In this document: piece after piece, positions 35,906-44,259 of the stretch | How positions within the stretch are numbered: the stretch's first letter is position 1 | Layout of the letters: every line of letters begins with the position of its first letter | Notes under the pieces: model-generated | What the model was told of the DNA's origin: nothing | Databases searched by the model: none | The model's input: only the letters and a program-made list of their open reading frames with translations | Position numbers and translations under genes: made by a program | Assembly (NCBI GenBank): GCA_965222485.1 | Contig: CBDCUC010000039.1 | Location: 682,001-746,000, forward strand | Source of the DNA: CBDCUC01 sp965222485 | GTDB lineage: Bacteria > Pseudomonadota > Alphaproteobacteria > Rhizobiales > Hyphomicrobiaceae | Direction of reading: 5' to 3' | DNA length: 64,000 nt

Positions 35906-36787
35906 ATGCCACTCCCAGTCTTCGGTCAGTCACCCTCCAAAACGACCGAAACACTGAGGCTCCTACGCCACCTTGCCCGCCAAAACGTCTACGCCCATTT
36001 GCCCTTAAGCTGCGCAGGTGAAAGTTCAGGTGGCCGTGAGAATTTTGAGTTGATACGGCTGGGCAAAGATGATGAAGCCAATATCCTCGCGACCATGGAA
36101 TTGGGGACACTCAAGAAGGCAGCCAAAGCAGGTTGGGTGATTGAGGAGAAATCCAACCGATGTATTGATGATTGCGAGCCCGGGCTATGGCGCTTGTCGA
36201 ACGCAGGTCGTTTGCATCTGAAGCGAGCGCTGACGCGCAATAAGCCGGTAGACCAAACGGCGAAATCACGTCCCCCAGCGGCCGCGGTCCACCCCGCTCC
36301 CCAAACAAACGACAGCGAGAGCCCGCTTGCCTGGTTGCGACGGCGCAAAGACAAAACCGGTCGCCCAATGATCTCCCAGGCGCAGTTCGATGCCGGCGAA
36401 AAGCTTCGTGCCGACTTTTACTACGCGCAAATGATGCCCCGCATGACCACAAACTGGTCCGCCGTTGGTTCTGACCGATCCGCGCGCAGGGGAGCGCCGA
36501 TGCAGGAACTTGAAATGCAGGAGTATATCGTTGCGGCAAGGGAGCGCGTCAGGCAAGCGTTAAGCAGTGTCGGCCCAGAACTGTCCAGTATTCTCATTGA
36601 TGTCTGTTGTCACTTGAAGGGGTTGGAACGGGCCGAAGGCGCAGCCGGTTGGCCAAAGCGGTCAGGCAAGCTCGTCCTGCAACTCGCACTTTCATCGCTC
36701 GCGCGCCATTACGGGCTAACGCGGGCCGTCGATCCACTGGATCGCGCGCTGGCATGTGCGGGAGGTCACAAGACCGCAAATGAGTAA
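35906..36787 (+). CDS. DUF6456 domain protein
   Basis: 293 aa. The N-terminal part (about 10-110) resembles a winged-helix unit (TLRLLRHLARQNVYAHLP; LGTLKKAAKAGWVIEEKSNR), followed by a linker and the DUF6456 core from about 135: SPLAWLRRRKDKTGRPMISQ, FDAGEKLRADFYYAQMMPRM, TTNWSA, ending in VCCHLKGLERAEGAAGWPKR and a C-terminal helix. DNA binding is plausible from the winged helix and from its coupling to the DnaA_C gene. No biochemical function is established as far as I know. Confidence 0.85.
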   Translation: MPLPVFGQSPSKTTETLRLLRHLARQNVYAHLPLSCAGESSGGRENFELIRLGKDDEANILATMELGTLKKAAKAGWVIEEKSNRCIDDCEPGLWRLSNAGRLHLKRALTRNKPVDQTAKSRPPAAAVHPAPQTNDSESPLAWLRRRKDKTGRPMISQAQFDAGEKLRADFYYAQMMPRMTTNWSAVGSDRSARRGAPMQELEMQEYIVAARERVRQALSSVGPELSSILIDVCCHLKGLERAEGAAGWPKRSGKLVLQLALSSLARHYGLTRAVDPLDRALACAGGHKTANE

Positions 36788-36831
36788 CACCATCTGATCA
36801 CCCGCCGACGTGGATTGGCCGGTACAATCCG

Positions 36832-37266
36832 TTATTTCCCGTCTGCAGAAGCAGGCGTCTCTTCCAGGGCGCGGCGTGCATCGGCTCGAATGCGTTCGAC
36901 CATTGATGCCAGTCCGTTCGACCTTTGCTGCGTCAGGTGCTCTTTCAACCCCAATCCTGCAAAGACGGCATGTGCGTCCGTGTCCAGGATTTCCTGCGCT
37001 GTCCGCCCGTCATAGAGCGCAAACAGAATGGCGATAAGCCCGCTCACAATGTGCGCATCACTATCGCCGACAAAGTGCATTTGCCCAGACTGCGAGACAT
37101 TGCTTGAGAGCCAAACCTGGCTTGCACAACCCCGCACCTTGTTGGCATCGGTGCGCAACTCATCGTTGAGTGGCGGCAACGTCCTGCCCAGCTCGATGAC
37201 GTAACGGTAGCGATCTTCCCAGTCATCGAGCATGGAAAATGCGTCTTGGATCTCGTCGATGGTCAT
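36832..37266 (-). CDS. sufE: SufE-family cysteine desulfuration protein
   Basis: 144 aa from ATG 37266 (MTIDEIQDAFSMLDDWEDRY); the frame is open further upstream without sense. SufE accepts persulfide sulfur from SufS at its conserved Cys, here C47 in KVRGCASQVWL, for Fe-S cluster assembly. The remaining core (FVGDSDAHIVSGLIAILFAL, LGLKEHLTQQRSNGLASMVE) is intact. It lies apart from any suf operon in this window, as is usual in Hyphomicrobiales. Confidence 0.93.
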   Translation of the reverse strand: MTIDEIQDAFSMLDDWEDRYRYVIELGRTLPPLNDELRTDANKVRGCASQVWLSSNVSQSGQMHFVGDSDAHIVSGLIAILFALYDGRTAQEILDTDAHAVFAGLGLKEHLTQQRSNGLASMVERIRADARRALEETPASADGK

Positions 37267-37416
37267 GACCTGTGTGGGACTCCCAATTTGCAGGTGGCCG
37301 TGCAGTTGAACGGTTCGGGGAAGCTGGATGCACCATTGCGCTGGTGACCGGCGAAGGCAAGCCTTACCGGCATGCTCTGACGCGCTAGAAGTTTGACCCA
37401 AGCCGGCATGGCAAAG

Positions 37417-37431
37417 TTAATGCCGCGTTAA
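37417..37431. promoter_or_regulatory. Candidate CtrA binding site
   Basis: TTAA (37417-37420), seven bases, TTAA (37428-37431): a perfect CtrA consensus between the divergent sufE gene and the peptidoglycan-binding protein gene that starts about 60 bp downstream. Assignment is by consensus only. Confidence 0.4.
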
Positions 37432-37488
37432 CGCCGCCTGCCCGATAATCAGCCATTGTTGTTCTATCAAATCAGCCAGGCAGTATAA

Positions 37489-38163
37489 GTGATGAACCCG
37501 CAGTACATCAAAGCAGGCCTTTCAGTATTCCTGGGCTTGAGCCTCGCGGTTGTCGCAAACGTGATGCTTTTGCAACGAGAGCATCGGCGCGGACTGGCGC
37601 CACCGCCGATGTTGGCCGATAGATTGGGCGAGGCCACGAGCCCCGGAGCGATCGCTGCCAATCCCGAGTCTCAAGACAATGCTGTGACCGCAGCCGCCGC
37701 GCCCGTGAGCGAGACCGAAATTATCAGGTCTATTCAAACCACACTCACGAAAAGAGGTTATCACCCCGGGCCGGTGGACGGAGTGGCTGGAATGATGACA
37801 CGCGCCGCCTTACTCGCCTTTGAATATGACAACAGCCTAGAGCTCACTGCAATGCCATCGCCCGAGCGCCTCAAGCAGATGATCGCAGGCGCCGACCTAG
37901 TCCAGGGAACGCGACCCGTGGCGGCTCGTGGTGTTGCGGTGAGTGAGCCGGCACGCAGAATTATCCGATCGGTACAGGACACGCTGCACGGGCTGGGCTA
38001 CGATGTTGGATCGGTCGACGGCCAATTGCGCGAACAAACCGTGCGTGCCATCCGCGATTTCGAAGTCGACCACAGTATGAGCGAGACGGGGCGGGTGTCA
38101 GGCGCCCTGGTGGCGAGATTAGCTGGCCTTGCCGTAAAAGGGCGGCTCGCGTCCAACCGCTAG
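37489..38163 (+). CDS. Membrane-anchored protein with two peptidoglycan-binding domains
   Basis: 224 aa from GTG 37489 (or ATG one codon later). One N-terminal membrane segment (IKAGLSVFLGLSLAVVANVMLL), a Pro/Ala linker, then two PG_binding_1 units: about 80-135 (IIRSIQTTLTKRGYHPGPVD, GVAGMMTRAALLAFEYDN) and about 160-210 (RRIIRSVQDTLHGLGYDVGS, VDGQLREQTVRAIRDFEVDH). It is held in the inner membrane with the domains in the periplasm and probably contacts the cell wall; no catalytic domain. A CtrA-type site lies upstream, so cell-cycle control is possible. Confidence 0.8.
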   Translation: MMNPQYIKAGLSVFLGLSLAVVANVMLLQREHRRGLAPPPMLADRLGEATSPGAIAANPESQDNAVTAAAAPVSETEIIRSIQTTLTKRGYHPGPVDGVAGMMTRAALLAFEYDNSLELTAMPSPERLKQMIAGADLVQGTRPVAARGVAVSEPARRIIRSVQDTLHGLGYDVGSVDGQLREQTVRAIRDFEVDHSMSETGRVSGALVARLAGLAVKGRLASNR

Positions 38164-38301
38164 CGTGTCGCAAGGCATGTCCATGGTGTAACGCAACACT
38201 CAGGCATCGATAAAAACCTCTGGTACAAATAGGCCTGCGACCTTGCAGCCTCAATCTATGCAGTTGCTTTTGACCGCTGGTGTGCGGCATGAACAACCGG
38301 C

Positions 38302-38643
38302 ATGCGATTGAAATCAAAAATATGGATACAGGCTTATATCCGCCGCTGTTTCGCCGAAGGTGCATCGGCGGTTGTAGTGCAGCACGGCGATGACGATGCA
38401 GGCAGTATATTTATCCGAATCAACCTTCGCGATGGGACGTCTCATCTCTACGGTCCCGCCCCTGCCGGTTGGCGCGGCGCGGAGGTGGAGCGTACGTGGG
38501 TGGCTTGTTTTGATGGGAACCCGGCAGCCGATTCGGATGTTGACGCCTATATTGCGAGACAGGCTGAATTTGACGACGACCTATGGGTCATTGAGATCGA
38601 AGACTCCGGCGGGCAGCATTTTTTGGATGATTGGCTGGCTTAG
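38302..38643 (+). CDS. DUF1491 family protein
   Basis: 113 aa; the whole protein is the DUF1491 domain: MRLKSKIWIQAYIRRCFAEG, AVVVQHGDDDAGSIFIRINL, the acidic C-terminal AEFDDDLWVIEIED-HFLDDWLA. It is a small cytosolic protein of unknown function, conserved in alphaproteobacteria. It starts 138 bp after the peptidoglycan-binding protein gene. Confidence 0.88.
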   Translation: MRLKSKIWIQAYIRRCFAEGASAVVVQHGDDDAGSIFIRINLRDGTSHLYGPAPAGWRGAEVERTWVACFDGNPAADSDVDAYIARQAEFDDDLWVIEIEDSGGQHFLDDWLA

Positions 38644-38705
38644 CAGCGCGTAAAGTGGTGCATTTCGGCACGGGCTGCCGGCAAATTTAGCCCCAAACCA
38701 TTCCG

Positions 38706-38720
38706 TTAACCTTTTGTTAA
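38706..38720. promoter_or_regulatory. Candidate CtrA binding site
   Basis: TTAA (38706-38709), CCTTTTG, TTAA (38717-38720). It is a perfect spaced consensus about 140 bp upstream of a small gene at 38861. Confidence 0.4.
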
Positions 38721-38860
38721 CCAAATCTGTCACCCAATCGATGTTTAATGAGTTGGCGTGTGGTTGGCAGCGCACGAAAAGGCCACGGGGGTGGTCGGTG
38801 CTGCAGGAATGAATGGCTGGGCTTTGCCTACTTCCAGCCAGGACTCTGACCGGGGGGACC

Positions 38861-39073
38861 ATGGCAACAATCGTACCTTTTCCTACAAAAGAATCAGACT
38901 CGACCGATTCAAGGACGCTCGATGACATATGTGCAGGCCCGTGTGAGATCTTGCCATTCACCGGGATACGTTATGAACGTGAGGGTATCACGGCACCGTC
39001 CGGTAGCTCTGGACGCAAGGCGCAACAGCGCGATTGGCTGGTACTTGGCGCCGAAAAGCTACGAAAGAGCTGA
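38861..39073 (+). CDS. Small hypothetical protein
   Basis: 70 aa from ATG 38861 with a GGGGGG ribosome-like stretch just upstream. The sequence MATIVPFPTKESDSTDSRTL, then GPCEILPFTGIRYE and RDWLVLGAEKLRKS is soluble and compact. The opening resembles short conserved Hyphomicrobiales proteins starting with V-P-F-P, but I cannot name a family. A CtrA-type site lies upstream. Confidence 0.55.
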   Translation: MATIVPFPTKESDSTDSRTLDDICAGPCEILPFTGIRYEREGITAPSGSSGRKAQQRDWLVLGAEKLRKS

Positions 39074-39274
39074 CCCTACACGACTAATCTAGCCTGTATG
39101 GAGCCGATCGCGCCGTGCTTGCGGATGATGCCACAAATGGCATTTGGGACAAGCATGGCCCTAGCCTTATGCGTGGTTTCAAAAATTTTTTCGAGACGTT
39201 ACTCGTGTAGGCAGGTAGCGTATGTGCACCGGTTGGGACGCCGTGCATATAGTGTTTTGTCAATGACTGACCGG

Positions 39275-39856
39275 CTAGAATTTTCCCGGTCGACAGGTGG
39301 CTCTTGCAATCTGTGATTCAACGACTTGCTGGTAGGCAACACCCTTATCTGGCGCCCGCAGAACGGCAATCCCTTCCACACTCGATACCATTTGTTTGGG
39401 ATTACGCGTGGACGCCCGCCCACTCGCTTCCGGTGTAAGCCCAAAGAAGCGTTCACCTGTTGGAACAATTTGTAGCGCAATTGATATAGGCCGCTCGTCG
39501 AGCCCGGTTGCAGCATAAAAACTATCTCCTTGCGGAGAATAGAGGCTCAGCGTCCATCCCGCGTCAGGCAGGTGGGCCTTGAGCGTAACTGGGCCATCAC
39601 GTGTATCGTAGCGACACATTGCGTAGCGAACGTCCGGGGCCATAAACGGCAGTGGTTGAGTGTCAGGATCGATCGGCGGCAGAACAATCATACTATTAAG
39701 TGGCAGCCGTGCTTTCATTTTGCTGTATGCTGTTGTTACAACAAGTTGGGGCGCGGCAAACGTGGCACAGATATGCAGAATCGAAGCCGCCACAAAAGTA
39801 ATGGCTACGATACGCCAGTTGACGGTTCTGAATCGTCTCAACAGATTCATCGGCAA
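39275..39856 (-). CDS. DUF1254-like membrane-anchored protein
   Basis: 193 aa with one N-terminal membrane segment (WRIVAITFVAASILHICATF) and a periplasmic domain beginning at the DUF1254-type motif (APDVRYAMCRYDTRDGPVTL, then LYSPQGDSFYA and ISIALQIVPTGERFF). It overlaps the upstream DUF1214 gene by 10 bp, so the two are translationally coupled. In many bacteria DUF1254 and DUF1214 are parts of one protein; here they are separate genes. Function unknown. Confidence 0.8.
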   Translation of the reverse strand: MPMNLLRRFRTVNWRIVAITFVAASILHICATFAAPQLVVTTAYSKMKARLPLNSMIVLPPIDPDTQPLPFMAPDVRYAMCRYDTRDGPVTLKAHLPDAGWTLSLYSPQGDSFYAATGLDERPISIALQIVPTGERFFGLTPEASGRASTRNPKQMVSSVEGIAVLRAPDKGVAYQQVVESQIARATCRPGKF

Positions 39857-40485
39857 CTCACTGTTGTGATTGCAGGCAACTTCACTTCATTCTCGCTGCC
39901 GCTGGAAATATTGATCTGGCGTCCTTCCAGGAGTGTCATCACCAGTTGCAATCGGCCACCGCCACCCGTCGGCAGCCAGTTTCCGGGACGCGCATCGCGA
40001 GCCAAAGATATCAAAAACTGACCATCAGGGGACAGCGAGACGGTGTCGCGCGTGAAGGAATAGCGTTTGGCGGGATTCTCGATCAGTCGCCCTTCGTCAT
40101 CGAATACTGAAACGCTCCACCAGCGCGACTCGTGATCTTGTCCTTTAACAGCATACTCGCAAGAAGAGTGTAACCTGACGCCATCGCTGTCGGTCCGTGC
40201 CACATAAACTGAGGCAATCTCCGCACTGAGATAAAGCGTGCCCGCGCGCACAAAATGAGCGCGTGTGTACGGGTCGGCGTCAGCCCGGGCCTCCGAAGTC
40301 CAGCTTTCCCAGGGCCCGTATTTGACGGTCGTGAGGCCGGAGCCCCACTCAATCATGTACCAGCTAGAGCCAAATCCGCCGATAAGAATGGCGCCGAGCA
40401 CCAGCGACCAGTCCGCAATTGCACCAAACAGCAACTGGGCGCGCTTTTTGAGCTTATGGATCAGAAAGTGCTGCTTGGAAGACAT
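39847..40485 (-). CDS. DUF1214 domain protein
   Basis: 212 aa with one membrane segment near the N-terminus (LVLGAILIGGFGSSWYMIEW) and a DUF1214 beta domain: SEARADADPYTRAHFVRAGT, LHSSCEYAVKGQD, WWSVSVFDDEGRLIENPAKR, SFTRDTVSLSPDGQFLISL and NWLPTGGGGRLQL. It is followed by, and overlaps, the DUF1254-like gene, and starts 6 bp downstream of the penicillin-binding protein stop, so all three may be one operon. Periplasmic; function unknown. Confidence 0.87.
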   Translation of the reverse strand: MSSKQHFLIHKLKKRAQLLFGAIADWSLVLGAILIGGFGSSWYMIEWGSGLTTVKYGPWESWTSEARADADPYTRAHFVRAGTLYLSAEIASVYVARTDSDGVRLHSSCEYAVKGQDHESRWWSVSVFDDEGRLIENPAKRYSFTRDTVSLSPDGQFLISLARDARPGNWLPTGGGGRLQLVMTLLEGRQINISSGSENEVKLPAITTVSCR

Positions 40486-40491
40486 GAGACC

Positions 40492-42753
40492 CTACTGGCG
40501 CACAACCTTGGCGGCGTTGGATCCGGCAGCGCTCTTCTTAGCGCGTGCTTGCTTTTCCGGCTTTTCAAGGTTCGATTGCTGCTCGTCCGGAGCCTTTTTA
40601 TCGGCTTCCGGTTTCTCGCCTGGAAACTGTGGTGCAGGTAGTCCGGCGGCCTTGCGCAATGATCGTGTCACGCTTTTAAGAACACCACGCGTCGGCTTTG
40701 GCATGAGGCTGGCAGAGGGAGTCGGTGCCGCTTCCTGATAGGCGGGATCCGACTGACGAAGTGCTGCGAGCCTGTTTCTTTCCTCAACTTGCACTGGATG
40801 GGGGGTGAGGCCAGGAATGGTTGGAAAGTCCATACTCGTGTGCGCCACCGACATGTATTTCTGCCAGGTCATCGCCGGGAGCGAGCCGCCTGTAACGCCA
40901 CCGGTTGGTCGGAAGTCATCATTGCCAAGCCAGACACCCGTGACGTATTTGCCGGTAAAGCCCATGAACCATGCGTCGCGGTAGGAAGAGCTCGTTCCCG
41001 TCTTGCCCGCTACATGGGTGAATTCAAGCCGAGCACGGCCGCCGGTGCCGCCTTCCACTACGCGATGCAACATCTGATTGAGGTATCGCGCATACTTGGG
41101 CTTGAAGACTTGCGGCGCCGGTTGCTCGTCGCGTTCGCGAGAATAAATTAAATCACCCTTGGAGTTGAAAAGCTCAAGAATACCGTAAGGGCGGACCAGT
41201 TTTCCGTCGTTGGCAAATGTTGCGTAACCAGCTGTGTGCTCCAGCACTGTGACGCCGCCATCTCCCAAGGCCATCGAGCAGGTTTTTCGCACCCCGCTCA
41301 CCCCGAGGCGTTTGACCATCTCCAATACTTTGTCGCGCCCCAGGCGCAATGACAGGTCAACCGCCGTTGTATTTAACGATTTGGCCAGGGCATAGCTGAG
41401 CTGGATACGACCGCCGCTGCCATAACTGCCGTTATAGTTTTTCGGGGACCATCGCCCGCAGCTACGGGAACGATCCCTGACAGTGCTAGTTGGTTTGTAT
41501 CCGTTCTCCAAGGCAACGGCATAGACATAGGGCTTAAACGAAGAGCCTGGTTGTCGGCGGGCGGAAGTTGCGCGGTTAAACTGACTACGTCCGTAGTCGG
41601 TACCACCAACGATGACGCGAACGGCACCATCTCGTTCCATGGAGACCAGCGCACCTGCCCGGGTGCGCTTGTAGCGTCCGGCGCCCTTGAGCGTTGATAT
41701 CAGCGCTTCTTCCGCAGCTCTTTGCAACGTAAGATCGACAGTCGTGCGCGCCGTGAGCACAAACTCACCCTTGCCCTTGGCTAAGCGGGAAACCTCCTCA
41801 AACGCCCAGTCAAGAAACCAATCGGGGCTATCGGGATTACGATTGTCAATCGTCTTCGCCGGGTGCAGGCGGGCCTGATGAACTTGGCCTGGCGTATAAA
41901 AGCCAGCTTCCACAAGATTGGACAAAACTTCATTCGTGCGCGCGCGGGAGGCGGGTAAGTTGACGTGCGGGGCAAAGCTTGTCGGCGCCTTGTACAACCC
42001 CGCAAGAAGCGCCGCTTCGGCGAGATTGACGTCTCGGATAGATTTGCCGAAGTAGAATTGCGCTGCGGCTTCGACGCCAAACGCGCCGCCGCCCATATAC
42101 GCACGGTCGAGGTACAGCTTTAGGATTTCGCGCTTGGTGTAACGAGATTCAAGAAGGAAGGCTAAGAACGCCTCCTTGATTTTTCGCTGAAGCGAACGCT
42201 CAGACGATAGGAAGAGGTTTTTTGCAAGCTGCTGCGTGATTGTCGAACCACCTTGGACCACATCGTTGGCGCGCACGTTCTCAACCAGCGCGCGGGTTGT
42301 ACCGAGAAAGTCGATGCCGAAGTGTTCAAAAAAACGCCGGTCCTCTGTCGCAAGCGTTGCTTTGATGACGGACTCTGGGATCTCTTCCAACGGCACCGCA
42401 TCGTTATGCAGGATGCCGCGCTTGCCGATTTCCTTGCCATAACGGTCAAGGAATTTGACAGAGTACTTGCCTGTTAGAAATCGGCCTTCGTCAAACTCCA
42501 TGAACGCGGGCAGTGCTGCTGCGTAGAGAACGATCACTCCCGCCGCACCCAGCGTAAAGGCTTCGCCGAAAGCCTCATTGAGCAACCGACGCCAACCCGT
42601 AAGTCGGAACCTGGCGAAAAAGCTTGAGCCAGCGTTCCAAATATCCTGTATGCGCGCCCAGGCTTCAGCAATTGTCGAATCGATTTTCGAATCTAGACTG
42701 AGCCAGTCTATGACCTGGTCGCGCTTGCCTTGCTTGAAAAACCAATCGCTCAA
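40492..42753 (-). CDS. Bifunctional penicillin-binding protein 1A (transglycosylase/transpeptidase)
   Basis: 753 aa, inner membrane with the bulk in the periplasm. A cytosolic N-terminus (1-62) and one membrane segment (about 65-87) precede a GT51 transglycosylase with the catalytic Glu in LATEDRRFFEHFGID (E137) and GGSTITQQLAKNLFL. The transpeptidase domain carries S404 in PGSSFKPYV (SxxK), an SxN in the middle region and KTGTSS near residue 620. The C-terminus is a Lys/Ala/Pro-rich tail. It polymerises and cross-links peptidoglycan. Divergent from the YcgN-type gene. Confidence 0.93.
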   Translation of the reverse strand: MSDWFFKQGKRDQVIDWLSLDSKIDSTIAEAWARIQDIWNAGSSFFARFRLTGWRRLLNEAFGEAFTLGAAGVIVLYAAALPAFMEFDEGRFLTGKYSVKFLDRYGKEIGKRGILHNDAVPLEEIPESVIKATLATEDRRFFEHFGIDFLGTTRALVENVRANDVVQGGSTITQQLAKNLFLSSERSLQRKIKEAFLAFLLESRYTKREILKLYLDRAYMGGGAFGVEAAAQFYFGKSIRDVNLAEAALLAGLYKAPTSFAPHVNLPASRARTNEVLSNLVEAGFYTPGQVHQARLHPAKTIDNRNPDSPDWFLDWAFEEVSRLAKGKGEFVLTARTTVDLTLQRAAEEALISTLKGAGRYKRTRAGALVSMERDGAVRVIVGGTDYGRSQFNRATSARRQPGSSFKPYVYAVALENGYKPTSTVRDRSRSCGRWSPKNYNGSYGSGGRIQLSYALAKSLNTTAVDLSLRLGRDKVLEMVKRLGVSGVRKTCSMALGDGGVTVLEHTAGYATFANDGKLVRPYGILELFNSKGDLIYSRERDEQPAPQVFKPKYARYLNQMLHRVVEGGTGGRARLEFTHVAGKTGTSSSYRDAWFMGFTGKYVTGVWLGNDDFRPTGGVTGGSLPAMTWQKYMSVAHTSMDFPTIPGLTPHPVQVEERNRLAALRQSDPAYQEAAPTPSASLMPKPTRGVLKSVTRSLRKAAGLPAPQFPGEKPEADKKAPDEQQSNLEKPEKQARAKKSAAGSNAAKVVRQ

Positions 42754-42924
42754 AGCGAGTTACCCTGCGTTCCTGCAACGAGTTTTAACGAGACGGCCAC
42801 CAGATCCACTTTGGGCTGCCGTGACCTAACGACGCTGAACACTTAGAATACACACTGAGATTGTGGACACACCGAGAAATTTGCGGATTATCACAGCTCC
42901 CCGAGCGAAGCCGAGAGAACACCA

Positions 42925-43380
42925 TTGGACGGCGAAGTAAAGAACTTCTGGCAGGTCAAGTCATTGGAGGAGATGTCGCCGGACGAATGGGAGCAATTGT
43001 GCGATGGCTGCGGGCGATGTTGCCTACTGAAGTTAGAGGATGAAGACACCGCTCAGATCCATCTGACGCGCCTTGCCTGTAGCCTCCTGGATGTCGGAAA
43101 ATGCCGCTGCTCTGACTATTCCCGCCGCCATGCCGTAATGCCCGACTGCGTATCGATTGATGCAGATAAAGTGCGTTCTTTGTCTTGGCTACCAGCGAGT
43201 TGTGCGTATCGGCGAGTTGCTGAGGGCAGGCCTTTGGCCTGGTGGCATCACCTGATATCGGGCGATCCGCAAACCGTGCATGAAGCCGGAGTGTCTGTGC
43301 GAGACTGGGCGCGCAACGAACAAGGCGTGGCTGAGGACAATTACCACCGCTATATCATCCGCGAGTTACCCGACCTATGA
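42925..43380 (+). CDS. YcgN family cysteine cluster protein
   Basis: 151 aa from a TTG at 42925. The cysteine cluster is seen as QLCDGCGRCCLLKLED, LACSLLDVGKCRCSDYSRRH and MPDCVSID; a final Cys is in PASCAYR. This arrangement (UPF0260/YcgN) is thought to bind metal or an Fe-S cluster; no function is proven. The length is normal. It is the last chromosomal gene before the GTA cluster. Confidence 0.88.
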   Translation: MDGEVKNFWQVKSLEEMSPDEWEQLCDGCGRCCLLKLEDEDTAQIHLTRLACSLLDVGKCRCSDYSRRHAVMPDCVSIDADKVRSLSWLPASCAYRRVAEGRPLAWWHHLISGDPQTVHEAGVSVRDWARNEQGVAEDNYHRYIIRELPDL

Positions 43381-43509
43381 TGGCGCCCCGCAAAGCAAAA
43401 AAGCAGTTATCCCCGCCTAAATAACTTGTAGTATTCTAATTTGTTGCGAAGCGCATAAGTATAAGGCGCAAATATCAAAATAAAGATGTAATAATAAGAA
43501 GAGATGTAC

Positions 43510-43538
43510 TTGACAGCGCGACGCTGTTTTGTTAGCTT
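43510..43538 (+). promoter_or_regulatory. Candidate sigma-70-type promoter for the GTA-like cluster
   Basis: TTGACA (43510-43515), 17-bp spacer, TAGCTT (43533-43538), in an AT-rich stretch 150 bp upstream of the first gene of the cluster. The -10 is weak. No CtrA consensus site was found here. Confidence 0.4.
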
Positions 43539-43689
43539 TTCGTTATCGCTGGTATTGGGGCTGGTGCAGTTGTGATGATGAACTCATCCAACCCAGTCGG
43601 ACAAAGTCATCAGAGCGTTGAAGGCCTGTCGCCCCAATTATCAAGTGCGGCCCAACCCAAAATAATTTGACAGGATTAGAAGAGGCTTG

Positions 43690-44259
43690 ATGTCCGTCGA
43701 TGACGAGACTTGGGCTGAGATCCGCCGTTTGTACCTCGCCGATGACATGACGGTCTCGGCGATTGCGAAGCAGTTCGGCATCTCGCAGGGCCGCATCTAT
43801 GCCCGTGCCAAGGAACACGATTGGCCACGGCGCAGTATGCGGGGCCGAAAACCTGTCAGCAACCGCAGGACAAAACGGAGCGGTGGCACCACTCACTTCC
43901 GCCAGCCCACTGGAGATGATGCCACATACGTGGTCCAGACGGCTGTTGTTCGCCGTCTGTACGGAGCAATCGACGCAAAGCTCAAAAGATTGGAAGCCCG
44001 CATGGCCAAAGGTGCTGAACTTTCCGCTGCCGATAGCGAGCGCGAGACACGCGAGCTTGGCACAATGATCAGAAGTTTCGAACGAGTGACGGAGTTTGCA
44101 GCTGACATCGACAAAGCACGCACCGTTAGCACCGGACGCGACAAACCTGTCACTGCCGCCGACGCGGAGCAAATGCGCGAAGAGATTGCTCAACGCCTTG
44201 AGCGCCTCCATATCGGCGACGTCGGTTCGCGAGACGCTGGAACACCTGACCGACGATGA
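43690..44259 (+). CDS. GTA gene 1: small terminase-like helix-turn-helix protein
   Basis: 189 aa from the ATG at 43690 (a TTG precedes it). Residues about 8-45 form a helix-turn-helix (ADDMTVSAIAKQFGISQGRI), as expected for the DNA-recognition part of a small terminase subunit; the rest is helical (AIDAKLKRLEARMAKGAEL; DAEQMREEIAQRLERLHIGD). It overlaps the large terminase gene. In a GTA the small subunit guides packaging of host DNA with little sequence choice. The identification rests on position and the HTH. Confidence 0.75.
   Translation: MSVDDETWAEIRRLYLADDMTVSAIAKQFGISQGRIYARAKEHDWPRRSMRGRKPVSNRRTKRSGGTTHFRQPTGDDATYVVQTAVVRRLYGAIDAKLKRLEARMAKGAELSAADSERETRELGTMIRSFERVTEFAADIDKARTVSTGRDKPVTAADAEQMREEIAQRLERLHIGDVGSRDAGTPDRR

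Noticed and set aside
43543..44211. 222-aa minus-strand frame opposite the small terminase gene
   Set aside because: Shadow of the plus-strand gene, which has HTH similarity and fits the cluster order.
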